Assembly: GCF_965213555.1 (NCBI RefSeq) | Contig: NZ_OZ243890.1 | Coordinates: 3,224,001 to 3,288,000, forward strand | Origin: Acuticoccus sp965213555 | GTDB lineage: Bacteria > Pseudomonadota > Alphaproteobacteria > Rhizobiales > Amorphaceae | Direction of reading: 5' to 3' | Length of the DNA stretch: 64,000 nucleotides | Part shown: positions 47,516 through 57,270 of the stretch, piece after piece | How the letters are laid out: the number at the start of each line of letters is the position of its first letter | Numbering within the stretch: position 1 is the first letter of the stretch | Notes under the pieces: model-generated | The model's input: the letters and a program-made list of their open reading frames with translations, nothing else | What the model was told of the DNA's origin: nothing | Databases searched by the model: none | Made by a program: the position numbers and the translations under genes

Positions 47516-48408
47516 AGCTGCCGCCGCCGCGGGTCGAGCGCGTCGCGCAGCCAGTCGCCGAAGAGGTTCGAGGAGAGGCACGTCACCATGATGGCGACGC
47601 CGGGCATGGTGATCGCCCACCACGCATTGGTGATGTAGCCGCGCGCATCGGCCAGCATGAGTCCCCACGAGATCGCCGGCGCCTGCACGCCGAGGCCGAG
47701 GAAGGAGAGCGAGGCCTCGAAGATGATGACCTGCCCGACCTGCAGCGTCGCGAGCACCAGCAGGGTGTTGAGGATGTTGGGCGCGAGGTGGCGGTAGAAG
47801 ATCGTGGGGGAGCGCACGCCGGCAACCTTGGCGAGTGCCACGTAGTCCCGCTCCTTCAAGGACAGCACCTCGGAGCGGACGATGCGCGCGTACCAGGCCC
47901 AGTACGTCACGACGATGACGATGATCACCGTGTCGAGGCCCGGCCGCAGGACGGCGGCGAGGATCAGCGCCAGGGCGAGCGCGGGGATCGACATCTGGAT
48001 GTCGACGATCCGCATGATGATGCCGTCGGCCCAGCCGCCGAAGTAGCCCGCGATCATCCCCAGAACCGCGCCGATGCCACCGGCGAGCACGATGGCCCAC
48101 AGTGCCACGACGAGCGACACCTGCGCGCCGGCGATGATCCGGCTCAGGATGTCCCGCCCGAGGTTGTCGGTCCCGAGCGGGTGGCTCCACGAGCCTCCTT
48201 CGACCCAGACCGGCGGATCGAACGCGGCGCGAAGGTTCAGCAGCGTCGGGTCGTGCGGCGCGATGGAGACGCCGAACACCGCGGCGACCACGAGGAGCGT
48301 GAGCATGGTTAGGGAGAACCAGGGCAGCGCCGTTGCGTGCCGGCGGCGGCGGATGCGCGGCAGGGGAAGGCGCGCGGCGGCGGCCGTAGGTGCCGGTTCA
48401 ACGACCAT
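47512..48408 (-). CDS. Peptide/nickel-type ABC transporter permease (OppC-like)
   Basis: The 298-residue membrane protein has a cytoplasmic N-terminus, one helix (LTMLTLLVVAAVFGVSIA), then LGTDNLGRDILSRIIAGAQVSLVVAL and the EAA-type loop EVLSLKERDYVALAKVAGVRSPTIFYRHLAPN. These are standard OppC/DppC features. The ATG at 48408 lies within the 3' end of the preceding permease gene (11-bp overlap). Confidence 0.92.
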   Translation of the reverse strand: MVVEPAPTAAAARLPLPRIRRRRHATALPWFSLTMLTLLVVAAVFGVSIAPHDPTLLNLRAAFDPPVWVEGGSWSHPLGTDNLGRDILSRIIAGAQVSLVVALWAIVLAGGIGAVLGMIAGYFGGWADGIIMRIVDIQMSIPALALALILAAVLRPGLDTVIIVIVVTYWAWYARIVRSEVLSLKERDYVALAKVAGVRSPTIFYRHLAPNILNTLLVLATLQVGQVIIFEASLSFLGLGVQAPAISWGLMLADARGYITNAWWAITMPGVAIMVTCLSSNLFGDWLRDALDPRRRQL

Positions 48409-49318
48409 GGCGGATCCTCGGGTCGATGACCCCGTAGCTGAGGTCCACGAGGAAGTTCACGGCAACGAACACCACGGCGGAGAACAAGACGCCCGCCTGC
48501 ACCACGGGGAAGTCGCGCGAGAACAGCGCTTCCACCACCGTGCGGCCGAGGCCGGGCCACGCGAACACCACCTCGACGACGAACGAGCCGCCCAGCATCG
48601 CCGCGAAGTACACGCCGAGCATGGTGACGAGGGGGATAGCCGCGTTGCGCAGCGCATACTTCCAGACGAGCACGCGCTCGGGTACCCCGACGCTGCGGCC
48701 CATCCGAATGTAGTCTTGGTCAAGCACGTCAAGCATGGCGGAGCGCACGATGCGGGTCTGAGCGGCAACCGGATACCAGCCGAGCGCGATGGCGGGCATG
48801 ATGACGTGGGCGGGCGTGCCCGACCCGTAGGCCGGCAGCCAGCCAAGGGTCATGGAGAACAGCAGGATCATCAGGAGACCGACCCAGAAGTTCGGCATGG
48901 CCTGGCCGAGCATCGCGAAGCCCTTGGCAAATGTATCCAACCAAGAGCCGCGGTAGACGGCGGAGAGGACGCCGACCGGCACGGCGATGCTGATCGAGAA
49001 GGCGAGGGCGACCGCGGCGAGGTACAGGGTCGCGGGCAGGCGGTCGAGGATGAGTTCCAGAGCGGGCATTTGCCAGCGATAGGACTGGCCGAAGTCCCCC
49101 TGCAGCGCGTTCCAGGCGAACACGAGGTATTGCTGCCAAAGGGGCAGGTCGAGGCGCAGGCTCTCGCGCACCTGCTGCACCACCTCCTCCGGCGCCTCGG
49201 GCGGCAGCATGAGGACGACCGGATCACCGCTGAGGCGGGTGATCACGAAGATGACGATGCTCGCGCCGACGATGCTCAGGACGCTCTGCAGCAGGCGACG
49301 CGCGATGTAGCTGCCCAT
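48398..49318 (-). CDS. Peptide/nickel-type ABC transporter permease (OppB-like)
   Basis: The 306-residue membrane protein starts MGSYIARRLLQSVLSIVGASIVIFVITRLSGDPV, the characteristic OppB/DppB N-terminus. Six transmembrane helices and the EAA loop (MLDVLDQDYIRMGRSVGVPERVLVWKYALRNA) are present. GAGGAG before the ATG gives a good ribosome site. Gene order OppA-B-C-D-F is complete. Confidence 0.92.
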   Translation of the reverse strand: MGSYIARRLLQSVLSIVGASIVIFVITRLSGDPVVLMLPPEAPEEVVQQVRESLRLDLPLWQQYLVFAWNALQGDFGQSYRWQMPALELILDRLPATLYLAAVALAFSISIAVPVGVLSAVYRGSWLDTFAKGFAMLGQAMPNFWVGLLMILLFSMTLGWLPAYGSGTPAHVIMPAIALGWYPVAAQTRIVRSAMLDVLDQDYIRMGRSVGVPERVLVWKYALRNAAIPLVTMLGVYFAAMLGGSFVVEVVFAWPGLGRTVVEALFSRDFPVVQAGVLFSAVVFVAVNFLVDLSYGVIDPRIRHGR

Positions 49319-49387
49319 GTGGGGCTCCTCACGGGGACGCCCGGTGCGATGGACGCGCCGGGCGCGTGCGCGGACCGAACGGAACAG

Positions 49388-50983
49388 CTACTCCTTGAGG
49401 CCGATCTCTTGGAAGTTTCGCCAGAAGCCGGGCCACGGCCACGGGGTGTAGTCGATCTTGTCCTCGCGCCAGGCGAAGGTGACGAGCGGCCGATAGGTGG
49501 AGATGCCGCCCAGCACGAGCTCGTGCTTCTTGCCGGCGATCTCCTTGAGCCGCTCCTCGCGCTCGGCGGGGTCCATGATCGTGTTCGTCTCCTCGATCAT
49601 GGCGTCGAGGGACGGGTCGCTGTTGTGCGAGTAGCTCCCCCAGCCCTCGCCCTCAACGTAGGTATGGAGGTGGCCCGCCCAGGGCACGCCCGGGTCGCCC
49701 GGCACGCCGTGTCCCCACATCCAGCTGATCATCGCGCCGTCGAGCTGCGGCGTCTCCGGGTCGCGGCGGCCGACGTTGATCCACGCGCCGTACTCAAGGT
49801 TCTCCACCTGACAGCGGATGCCGACGGTGGCGAGGTAGGCGAACATCGCTTCGCCCATCTCCTTGATGTTCGGCTCACGGGGGGTCGTCAGGTTTATGCA
49901 GCGCACGTCGAGCCCGTCCGGGTACCCGGCCTCGGCGAGGAGCTGCGTCGCCTTCTCAGGGTCGTACTCGTAGGGCGTCAGGTCGGGGTCAAAGCCGGCC
50001 TCGCCCTCGCCGACCTGCGCGTAGCGCTCGCCCTGGCCGAACAGGACGCTCTCGACGATGGCATCCATGTCGATCCCGTGGGCGATCGCCCTGCGGACCC
50101 TGACGTCACGGAAGGGGGAGTCATCGGGGATCATGTCGAGGTCGAGGAACAGGTTGTTGCCGGACACGTGGGTCGATGTGGCAACGTTCTCCATCGCCTT
50201 CACGTCCTCAATCATCGCCGGTGGCACGGCATCGATCCAGTCCACCTCACCGGTCTGGAAGGCGGCGACACGGGTTAGATCCTCGGGGATGACCTTGATG
50301 ACGAGGTTCTTGACCGTCGGGCGATGCTCCTTGTTCCAGTAGTCCTCGTAGGCCTCGAGCCGTAGCTCTTCCTTCACCGCACGGGAGACGAACCTCCACG
50401 GTCCGGTGCCAATGGGATTGCGCCCAAACTCCTCGGCGCCGACCTCCTCGAAGTACTCGCGAGGCATCGCCCAAAGCTGCAGCTGGTTGGCGATGTAGTT
50501 CGCGTCACCTTCGCTGAAGTGGATGCGGAAGTGAAGGTCATCGACGACTTCGAATTGCTCAACGTTGGCCTGGTAGTGCGACCAGCGGGAAACCGCCGGA
50601 TCCTTCAGGCGCTGGTAGGCGAACTCGAAGTCTTCCGCCGTCAGGGGATCGCCGTTGTGGAAGGTCACGCCCGGCCGGATGCGCACGTCGATGATGGGAT
50701 CGCCATTCTCATCCTCGACGATTTCCCAGCTCTCGGCGAGCCAGTTCTGCCGCGATCCATCCGGCATCACCTTGACGAGCTGCTCGAAGATCTGACCGAT
50801 GAAGTAGGTGTCGACGCCGGCCGAGTAGAGCGCTGGGTCGAGGGTGGTGGCCTCAGCCGCAAAGGCGACGGTGATCGTCCCGTCCTTGATCGCGTCGTCC
50901 GCAGTCACCTGAGCATGCACCGGGCTCGTGGCGCATAGTGCGAGGATGGCTGTCAGCGTCGCGACGGATCTCTTGAACATCAT
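49388..50983 (-). CDS. Peptide/nickel-type ABC transporter substrate-binding protein (family 5)
   Basis: The 531-residue protein has a signal peptide ending SPVHAQV. The family 5 hallmarks are present: GTITVAFAAEATTLDPALYSAG, IRPGVTFHNGDPLTAEDFEFAYQRLKD, PIGTGPWRF and DVRVRRAIAHGIDMDAIV. Two ATGs stand in tandem at 50983 and 50980; the first is used here but GGAAGGAAGC suits the second too. It heads an operon that continues through two ATPases, a CoA-transferase, an acyl-CoA ligase and a carboxylase, so the ligand may be an acidic compound rather than a peptide. Confidence 0.92.
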   Translation of the reverse strand: MMFKRSVATLTAILALCATSPVHAQVTADDAIKDGTITVAFAAEATTLDPALYSAGVDTYFIGQIFEQLVKVMPDGSRQNWLAESWEIVEDENGDPIIDVRIRPGVTFHNGDPLTAEDFEFAYQRLKDPAVSRWSHYQANVEQFEVVDDLHFRIHFSEGDANYIANQLQLWAMPREYFEEVGAEEFGRNPIGTGPWRFVSRAVKEELRLEAYEDYWNKEHRPTVKNLVIKVIPEDLTRVAAFQTGEVDWIDAVPPAMIEDVKAMENVATSTHVSGNNLFLDLDMIPDDSPFRDVRVRRAIAHGIDMDAIVESVLFGQGERYAQVGEGEAGFDPDLTPYEYDPEKATQLLAEAGYPDGLDVRCINLTTPREPNIKEMGEAMFAYLATVGIRCQVENLEYGAWINVGRRDPETPQLDGAMISWMWGHGVPGDPGVPWAGHLHTYVEGEGWGSYSHNSDPSLDAMIEETNTIMDPAEREERLKEIAGKKHELVLGGISTYRPLVTFAWREDKIDYTPWPWPGFWRNFQEIGLKE

Positions 50984-51327
50984 GGCTTCCTTCCCCTCCG
51001 GCGACCGGCGTCGGCGATCGAGCGTCTGTTGCGACGTTCTTGTGCAGCTTTGTGGCTGAAAGGTTAGGCTATGGAGCGCCCCCCATGGTGTCAACTCGCC
51101 GCCCCCCTCGCCAAACCAGGCTGGTGCGCATGCGCTCGATCCCCGTCCTCGTCGGCGAACCGTCAGCGCAGCAGCACCCACTGAATGGTCCTGGAGCCTA
51201 CGACCATCGGTGAACTTCCGACTTTGTCGAATGCGGCGCCGGGCGTACTGTCGGAGCATCAAGCGCTGCAGCCTAGAGCGCCAAGAACGAAACGGTGATC
51301 CCAGATGGGGCGCCTGGGAGGAGGGGC
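50984..51327. other. Divergent promoter region, ABC/carboxylase operon versus TTT operon
   Basis: About 340 bp between the divergent OppA-like and TctB-like genes. It must carry both promoters. I see no tRNA, gene, or strong palindrome. The right end has GGGAGGAGG serving the TctB-like gene. Confidence 0.4.
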
Positions 51328-51774
51328 GTGAGACGCGCCAACGTCGTGTCCGGGATGGTGCTTGCCGCGCTGGGCGCTCTGGTGCTGCTCGTCGTCAACC
51401 CGTGGCAGATCGAGGAGGGGCCGGCGGGAATGATGTCGCCGCGCCTCGTGCCGAACCTGTCGATGGTCGTGGTGATGGTCCTGTCGATCCTGCTCGTCGT
51501 CCAGAACCTCCGGGCAGCCGACCGGCCGGAGGACGCGGGATCGCCGATCCCGCGCCGCGAGCTCGTGGCGTTCGCCAAGATCGCGGCGGTCTTCGGCCTC
51601 GCGATCGCGCTCTACATCCATGTGTCGCCGCTCGCGGCCGGGGGCGTCCTCATGGTCGGCGGCTTCTTGGCGCTCGGCGAGCGACGGCCGCTGGTCATCG
51701 TCCTGCTGACCGGCGGCCTGCTCGGCGCGGTCTGGCTGCTGTTCTATCGCCTGCTCGGCACGGCCATCGTGTGA
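51328..51774 (+). CDS. TTT transporter small membrane subunit, TctB family
   Basis: The 148-residue protein has about four transmembrane helices (VLAALGALVLLVVNPW, LSMVVVMVLSILLVVQNL, KIAAVFGLAIALYIHV, and VIVLLTGGLLGAVWLLFY). The start is a GTG at 51328, directly after GGGAGGAGGGGC. The TctA gene begins 7 bp downstream. TctB proteins conserve little sequence, so the call leans on size, topology and position. Confidence 0.83.
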   Translation: MRRANVVSGMVLAALGALVLLVVNPWQIEEGPAGMMSPRLVPNLSMVVVMVLSILLVVQNLRAADRPEDAGSPIPRRELVAFAKIAAVFGLAIALYIHVSPLAAGGVLMVGGFLALGERRPLVIVLLTGGLLGAVWLLFYRLLGTAIV

Positions 51775-51781
51775 GGGCGAC

Positions 51782-53341
51782 GTGGACCAGCTGATCCTCG
51801 GCTTCTGGGACGTCCTGCAGCCCGGCGTGCTTGTCTGGGTCGTCCTCGGCGTGACCATCGGCTACGTCGTGGGGGCGGTGCCTGGGCTCGGCAAGGCGAC
51901 CGGCGTCGCGATCTGCATCCCGCTGACCTTCTACCTCAACCCCGCGGCTGCGCTCGGCATGCTCATCGGCATCGCCAAGGGGAGCGCGGCCGGCAGCGCC
52001 GTGTCGGCGATCCTGCTCAACACCCCGGGCGAGCCATCCTCGGCGCCGACCGCGCTCGACGGCTACCCGCTCGCCCGCCAGGGTAAGGCGCAGAAGGCGC
52101 TCAAGATGGCGCTCTACGCGTCCGTCATCGGCGACCTCGTGTCGACGCTCATCCTCATCGGTCTTGCCGCTCCGCTCGCGCACTACGCGCTCCTCATCGG
52201 ACCGGTGGAGCTGTGCGCCATCCTTCTCTTCTCGTTGACCTTCATCGGCGGGCTGTCGGGCCGCTCGCTCGTCAAAGGGCTCATCGCCGGCGCGTTCGGC
52301 GTGTACTTCGCCACCGTGGGCATGGAGACCGAGACCTTCGTTCCTCGGCTGACCTTCGGGCTGCTCGAGCTCGAGGACGGCATCTCGCTGGTGCCGATGG
52401 CGATCGGCATGCTCGCGGTCGCCGAGATGATCGTGCAGGCCGGCAACCTCAAGACGCTCGACCGGCAGACGGAGGCGATCGCCGACGGCGCCGCGCGCGA
52501 GGACCGCGTCGTCTCACGCTCCGAGTGGCGGCGCTGCGCTCCCGCCATCGCCCGTGGCACGCTGATCGGGTCCGTCGTCGGCATCCTGCCAGGGCTCGGC
52601 GCCAGCGTCGGCTCGTTCCTGTCCTACGGCGCGACCGTGCGTGCCTCCAAGACGCCGGAGAAGTACGGCAGCGGCATGATCGAGGGCGTGGCGGCGGCCG
52701 AGAGCGCGGACAACGCCGTGGTCCCGGCGAGCCTCGTGCCGCTGTTTGCGCTCGGCATCCCGGGCAGCATCATCGCCGCGATCCTCATCGCCGCGTTCAT
52801 CCTCCACGGCCTGACGCCGGGACCGCTGATGTTCCAACAGCAGCCGCGCCTCGTCGGCGACGTCTACGCGGCGATGATCTGCGCCAGCTTCATCATGCTG
52901 ATCGTCGGCTACACCGGCCAGCGCGTGTTCTCGCAGGTCATCAAGGCGCCGATGCGTCTCATCATCCCGCCGGTGCTGCTCCTGTGCACCATCGGCGCGT
53001 ACATGGAGACGTCCAGCCTGTTCTCCGTGTTGGTCATGCTGATCTTCGGGGTCATCGGCTACCTGGCGAAGAAGCTCGACTTCTCCTTCGTGACCTTCCT
53101 CATCGGGTTCGTCATCGGACCGAACTTGGAACTGAGCTTCCGTCAGTCGCTTCAGATCCTGGACCACGAGGCGACGAACCTTGCCAACCATCCGGTGGCG
53201 CTGGTGTTCGGCGTCCTCACGATAGGGACCATCATCCTGCTCGGTCGGTCGGCGGGCGGCGTTGCTCCCGTCCACCAACCGACCACGCCCGACGCTGCGC
53301 CCGGCGCAGCCCCGATTCAGCACAACACGCGAGGACCATGA
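51782..53341 (+). CDS. TTT transporter large permease, TctA family
   Basis: The 519-residue protein has VLGVTIGYVVGAVPGLGKATGVAICIPLTFYL and GSAAGSAVSAILLNTPGEPSSAP in the first half. In the second half it has AAAESADNAVVPASLVPLFALGIPGSIIAAILIAAFILHGLTPGP. These are the two TctA signatures. The start is a GTG. Its stop overlaps the ATG of the TctC gene, giving the order B-A-C, unlike the C-B-A order of the other two TTT sets here. Confidence 0.92.
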   Translation: MDQLILGFWDVLQPGVLVWVVLGVTIGYVVGAVPGLGKATGVAICIPLTFYLNPAAALGMLIGIAKGSAAGSAVSAILLNTPGEPSSAPTALDGYPLARQGKAQKALKMALYASVIGDLVSTLILIGLAAPLAHYALLIGPVELCAILLFSLTFIGGLSGRSLVKGLIAGAFGVYFATVGMETETFVPRLTFGLLELEDGISLVPMAIGMLAVAEMIVQAGNLKTLDRQTEAIADGAAREDRVVSRSEWRRCAPAIARGTLIGSVVGILPGLGASVGSFLSYGATVRASKTPEKYGSGMIEGVAAAESADNAVVPASLVPLFALGIPGSIIAAILIAAFILHGLTPGPLMFQQQPRLVGDVYAAMICASFIMLIVGYTGQRVFSQVIKAPMRLIIPPVLLLCTIGAYMETSSLFSVLVMLIFGVIGYLAKKLDFSFVTFLIGFVIGPNLELSFRQSLQILDHEATNLANHPVALVFGVLTIGTIILLGRSAGGVAPVHQPTTPDAAPGAAPIQHNTRGP

Positions 53342-54306
53342 CCATGGGCAACTTGACCAAGCGCCTCCTGCTGGCCGCGGCCGCCGGCCTCGCCATCGGT
53401 CTCACAGCGCCGACGGCGTTCGCGCAGGAGAGCTATCCGGACCGGCCGATCACGATGCTGGTCGGCTATGGCGCGGGCGGGCAGACCGACCTCGTGGCAC
53501 GCGCTGCGTCGACGGTCATGTCGGACGAGCTCGGCGTGCCGATCAACGTCGTCAACAAGCCGGGCGCCGGCGGCGCGGTGGCGGCGCGGGAGCTGATGCG
53601 GGCGGAGCCGGACGGCTACACCGTGCTGTTCCAAGCCAACTCCGTGGTGAACTCGGCGCCGTTCGTGATGGATCGCATCACCTTCACGCCGGACGACTTC
53701 GAGTACGCCGGCATGATCACCGCCTACCAGACGGCCCTCGCGACCCAGAAGGACGCGCCGTTCGACAACCTCGCCGAGTTCGTCGCCTGGGCGAAGGACA
53801 ATCCCGGCTTCCGCTACGGCGCGCTGAGCCCGGAGGCCCGCATGTACATGGAGGAGATCGCCGAGGTCGAAGGCCTCGACGTCAACATCGTGCCGCTCAA
53901 CAGCGGGTCGGAGATGCTGAACGCGCTGCTCGGCCGTCAGGTGGTGCTGGCGCTGTCGGGTGGCATCCACTACCGCCACCCGGACGAGTTGAAGTCGGTG
54001 GCAACCTTGACGAGCTTCCGCCATCAATCTGCGCCGGACGTCGAGACCATCGATGAGCAGGGTTATCCGCTCGCCATGGACTCCCGTGCGACGCTGTTCC
54101 TTCCGAAGGGCACGCCGCGCCCGATCCTCGAGACGCTGAACGCCGCGCTCAAGGCAGCCGAGACCGACGAGACGTTCGGCAAGGTCGTAGCCGCCGCCGA
54201 CATCCCGATCATGTTCTTCGACGTGGACGCGACGTACGACGAGATGCGCAGGACCTACGACCGGAACAAGGGCATCTTCGAGAGCGCCGGTGTGGAGCCA
54301 AGGTAG
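53338..54306 (+). CDS. TTT transporter substrate-binding protein, TctC/Bug family
   Basis: The 322-residue protein has a signal peptide ending AFAQE and then the Bug motif YPDRPITMLVGYGAGGQTDLVARA, followed by NKPGAGGAVAARELMRAEPDGYTVLFQ. The ATG at 53338 overlaps the TctA stop (ATGA); an ATG six bases later is also possible. Completes the first TTT set on this strand. A CoA-transferase gene follows 65 bp downstream, so the bound carboxylate may be activated by it. Confidence 0.92.
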   Translation: MTMGNLTKRLLLAAAAGLAIGLTAPTAFAQESYPDRPITMLVGYGAGGQTDLVARAASTVMSDELGVPINVVNKPGAGGAVAARELMRAEPDGYTVLFQANSVVNSAPFVMDRITFTPDDFEYAGMITAYQTALATQKDAPFDNLAEFVAWAKDNPGFRYGALSPEARMYMEEIAEVEGLDVNIVPLNSGSEMLNALLGRQVVLALSGGIHYRHPDELKSVATLTSFRHQSAPDVETIDEQGYPLAMDSRATLFLPKGTPRPILETLNAALKAAETDETFGKVVAAADIPIMFFDVDATYDEMRRTYDRNKGIFESAGVEPR

Positions 54307-54371
54307 GCCCGTCCTGGCGTCGGACGGCGCCCGTCCGGCAGGTTGCAGCCCCAGCACCTTGAGAGGTCATC

Positions 54372-55574
54372 ATGTTTGAGCCGCTGAAGGACGTGCGCGT
54401 GGTCGACTTAAGCCAGATCCTGGCCGGACCGTACGCAACGTACCAGCTCGCGCTCCTCGGAGCCGAGGTCATCAAGATCGAGAAGCCGGGGGAGGGGGAT
54501 TGGACGCGCAGGGGAGGCGCGCTGACGGCGCTCGCCGATCGCCAGATGGCACTCGACTACCTGACGCACAACGCGGCCAAGAAGTCGGTCACGATCAACC
54601 TCAAGACCGCAGAGGGGTTGGAGCTCATCAAGGCGCTGATCGCGACCGCCGACATCTTCGTCGAGAACTACCGGCCGGGCGTGGCGGAGCGGCTCGGCCT
54701 GTCCTTCGAGGCGGTGCGGGAGGTCAAGCAGGACATCGTCTACTGCTCGGTGTCCGCCTATGGCCAGGACGGCCCGCTGTCGCGCCGTCCGGCCTACGAC
54801 CACGTCGTTCAGGGGATGTGCGGCATCATGCTGACGACGGGGCGGCCCGGCGAGGGGCCGACCAAGGTGGGGGCACCCTACATCGACTATGCGACCGGCA
54901 TGAACGCGGCGATGGCGGCGATGGCGGGCCTGATGGAGGCTCGCCGAACCGGCAAGGCGGTGCGGATCGACGTCGCCATGCTCGACACGGCATTGATGCT
55001 GATGGCCTCACTGATGAGCCAGCACCTGTCGGCGGGTTGGAAGCCGGTGCAGAACGGCAACGAGGCCTGGAGCCGGAGCCCGTCGTCCGGCGCCTTCAAG
55101 ACCACTGACGGCCTGCTGATGCTCGCCGCCAACAACGACAGTCAGTTCCGCAAGTTGTGCACCGCGCTCGACCGCGCGGACATCGCGACCGACTCTCGCT
55201 TCACGACACCACGAGGTCGGGCCGCGAACGCCGACTGCCTGCGCCAGATGCTGGACGAGATCTTCGCGACCGAGACGGCGGCGCACTGGGAGGAGGTCCT
55301 CGCGCGTGCGGACGTGCCTGCGGCGAGGGTGCGCACGCTGGACGAGGTGCTCGCGGAGGATCAAGTCCGGTCGCGCGCCCTCGTAAGCGAGCACAGCATC
55401 GAAGGCCACGACGGCACGATCCACATCCCCAACCGCAGCTTCAAGGTCGACGGCGAACCCGGTACGCCCACGTCGCCGCCGTCGGCGCTCGGCGCAGACA
55501 CCGATGAGGTGCTCCAAGCAGCAGGGATCTCGACTGCGAGGCTCGGTGAGCTTCGTCGCGCCGGGGTGATCTGA
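54372..55574 (+). CDS. CaiB/BaiF CoA-transferase (family III), single domain
   Basis: The 400-residue protein has LKDVRVVDLSQILAGPYATYQLALLGAEVIKIEKPGEGD at the N-terminus. Its catalytic aspartate is at about residue 172 (GAPYIDYATGMNAAMAA), and the C-terminal half has FKTTDGLLMLAANNDSQFRKLC. It transfers CoA between carboxylic acids. It sits between two TTT carboxylate importers of opposite gene order, which suggests it activates an imported acid. Substrate pair unknown. Confidence 0.92.
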   Translation: MFEPLKDVRVVDLSQILAGPYATYQLALLGAEVIKIEKPGEGDWTRRGGALTALADRQMALDYLTHNAAKKSVTINLKTAEGLELIKALIATADIFVENYRPGVAERLGLSFEAVREVKQDIVYCSVSAYGQDGPLSRRPAYDHVVQGMCGIMLTTGRPGEGPTKVGAPYIDYATGMNAAMAAMAGLMEARRTGKAVRIDVAMLDTALMLMASLMSQHLSAGWKPVQNGNEAWSRSPSSGAFKTTDGLLMLAANNDSQFRKLCTALDRADIATDSRFTTPRGRAANADCLRQMLDEIFATETAAHWEEVLARADVPAARVRTLDEVLAEDQVRSRALVSEHSIEGHDGTIHIPNRSFKVDGEPGTPTSPPSALGADTDEVLQAAGISTARLGELRRAGVI

Positions 55575-55798
55575 CTCTTGTGCCTCGCTCGGCTTGGCCC
55601 GGCGCGTGGCGCGGCTAAAGTGAAGCTCTTCCAAAACGAAGGTGAAGCACCGCGGGAGCGAGGCCCAACCTTCTGCCATCATTGCAGCCCGCGTCGGTGG
55701 GAACCTCACCCAGAACCCGGAGATGCGCGCGCGGCTGCGAAATGCGCCTTACCCGGGCAAGTCCGTTGGGCAACAAGCATCGGAACCAGGGAGACGAC

Positions 55799-56794
55799 AT
55801 GACGATCAAGCAGATCTTGAAGGCCGCCACGCTCGGTGTGGCGATGACCGCGCTGACCGCGGTCACACCATCCGTGGCACAGGACACCAGCTGGGAGCCG
55901 AGCCGCCCGATCCAGATCGTGGTCGGCTTTGCGCCGGGGGGCGGGACGGACCAGACGGCGCGCCTCATCGCGTCGGCTGCGCAAGAGTACTTCCCCGTGC
56001 CCCTCGTGGTGGTGAACCGGCCCGGTGCGGCCGGTACCCTCGCCGCCGAGCTGGTTGCGAACGCTGAACCCGACGGCCACACGCTGCTCGTGGCCGGCGG
56101 CTCGGAGTCGACCTCCGTGCCCAATCACCGCGAGGTGAACTACTCCCTCGACGACCTCGAGGGCGTCATCCGGGTCAACCGTGAGCACATGGTCATCGTC
56201 ACCAAGGCCGGCAGCGGGCTCGACTCGATCGAGGCGGTCGTCGATCGAGCCAAGGAGAACCCCGGCGAGCTCGCCTATGCCTCGTCCGGACCGGGCAGCA
56301 TCCTGCACTCCGCGTTCTTGGTGTTCGCGGACGAGGCGGACATCGACCTCCAGCACATCCCCTACCAGGGCGGCTCGCCGGCGCTCGCGGCGCTGCTGGG
56401 CGGTCATGTGGACATGACCATCATCACGCCCGGCGATGCGGCTGCACAGGTTGCGGCTGGCACGGTGAACGCGATCGCCACCACCTCCGACCGCGCAGAG
56501 CAGATCCCGGACGTGCCGTCCCTCTCCGAGCTCGGCTACGACGTGAACCTTGAGAACATGAAGGGTCTCGTCGCGCCCGCCGGCACCCCGGACGCGGCGA
56601 TCGAGTACCTGCGCGAGCGCTTCCAGCGCGCCATGGATTCCGAGACCTTCGCGTCGCTGGCGGAGCGGGCCAACATCACCCCGGGCTACCTCTCCGGCCC
56701 CGACTTCGAGGCGGCGATGAGCGACATGTCGCAGTCGATCGCCACCGCGCTCGAGACCGGCGACGCCAAGTCGGACGCGACCGCGGCGCAGTGA
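55799..56794 (+). CDS. TTT transporter substrate-binding protein, TctC/Bug family
   Basis: The 331-residue protein has a signal peptide ending PSVAQDT and then the Bug features RPIQIVVGFAPGGGTDQTARLIA, VNRPGAAGTLAAELVANAEPDGHT, and LQHIPYQGGSPALAALLGGHVDMT. AGGGAGA precedes the ATG. TctB and TctA genes follow with a one-base overlap, so this is a second complete TTT set. The preceding 224 bp carry no gene. Confidence 0.92.
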   Translation: MTIKQILKAATLGVAMTALTAVTPSVAQDTSWEPSRPIQIVVGFAPGGGTDQTARLIASAAQEYFPVPLVVVNRPGAAGTLAAELVANAEPDGHTLLVAGGSESTSVPNHREVNYSLDDLEGVIRVNREHMVIVTKAGSGLDSIEAVVDRAKENPGELAYASSGPGSILHSAFLVFADEADIDLQHIPYQGGSPALAALLGGHVDMTIITPGDAAAQVAAGTVNAIATTSDRAEQIPDVPSLSELGYDVNLENMKGLVAPAGTPDAAIEYLRERFQRAMDSETFASLAERANITPGYLSGPDFEAAMSDMSQSIATALETGDAKSDATAAQ

Positions 56795-57252
56795 TGGCCG
56801 CCGACCGCGTCCTCGCCCTCGTCCTGCTCGCCGGATCGGCCGTCTACCTCGGCGTGCTGGTTCCCGAGGTGGGACGCGCGCAGACGGCGCTCGGCAGCGG
56901 CGACTACTACACGGTGGGGCCGACGGCCCTGCCCACCTTCGCCGGCGCGATGGCGGCGATCTTCGCGGTCGCCGTCCTCGCGCTCGGCGGGCGGACGGCA
57001 CCCCAGACGATGTTCGGCGAAGGCCTTTCGAGCGGCATCGCCTTCGCCCTCGTCGTCGCCGCAGCCGCAGCCCTGATGCCGCACATAGGCTTCTTGCCGT
57101 CGGCGGCGGCCTTCCTCGCCGCCGTGTTCGTGATCTTCCGCGCCACGACGTGGTGGATCGCGCTGATCCTCACCCTCGCCCTGCCGGTCCTCCTCGATCA
57201 GGTGCTGCGCAAGGTCTTCATGATTCCGCTCCCCGGCAACGTGTTGTTCTAG
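56794..57252 (+). CDS. TTT transporter small membrane subunit, TctB family
   Basis: The 152-residue protein shows the TctB pattern: a first helix (LALVLLAGSAVYLGVL), a periplasmic segment with YYTVGPTALPTFAGAMAA, then helices ending PVLLDQVLRKVFMIPLPGNVLF. The final PLP-like end is often seen in TctB. The ATG at 56794 shares its A with the TGA of the TctC gene (TGATG). TctA follows 18 bp later. Confidence 0.87.
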   Translation: MAADRVLALVLLAGSAVYLGVLVPEVGRAQTALGSGDYYTVGPTALPTFAGAMAAIFAVAVLALGGRTAPQTMFGEGLSSGIAFALVVAAAAALMPHIGFLPSAAAFLAAVFVIFRATTWWIALILTLALPVLLDQVLRKVFMIPLPGNVLF

Positions 57253-57270
57253 GCCGCGGCGCAGACCGTC

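Noticed and set aside
48074..50278. A 734-codon plus-strand open frame over the OppB/OppA genes
   Set aside because: Histidine- and arginine-rich shadow spanning several real minus-strand genes; no domain seen.
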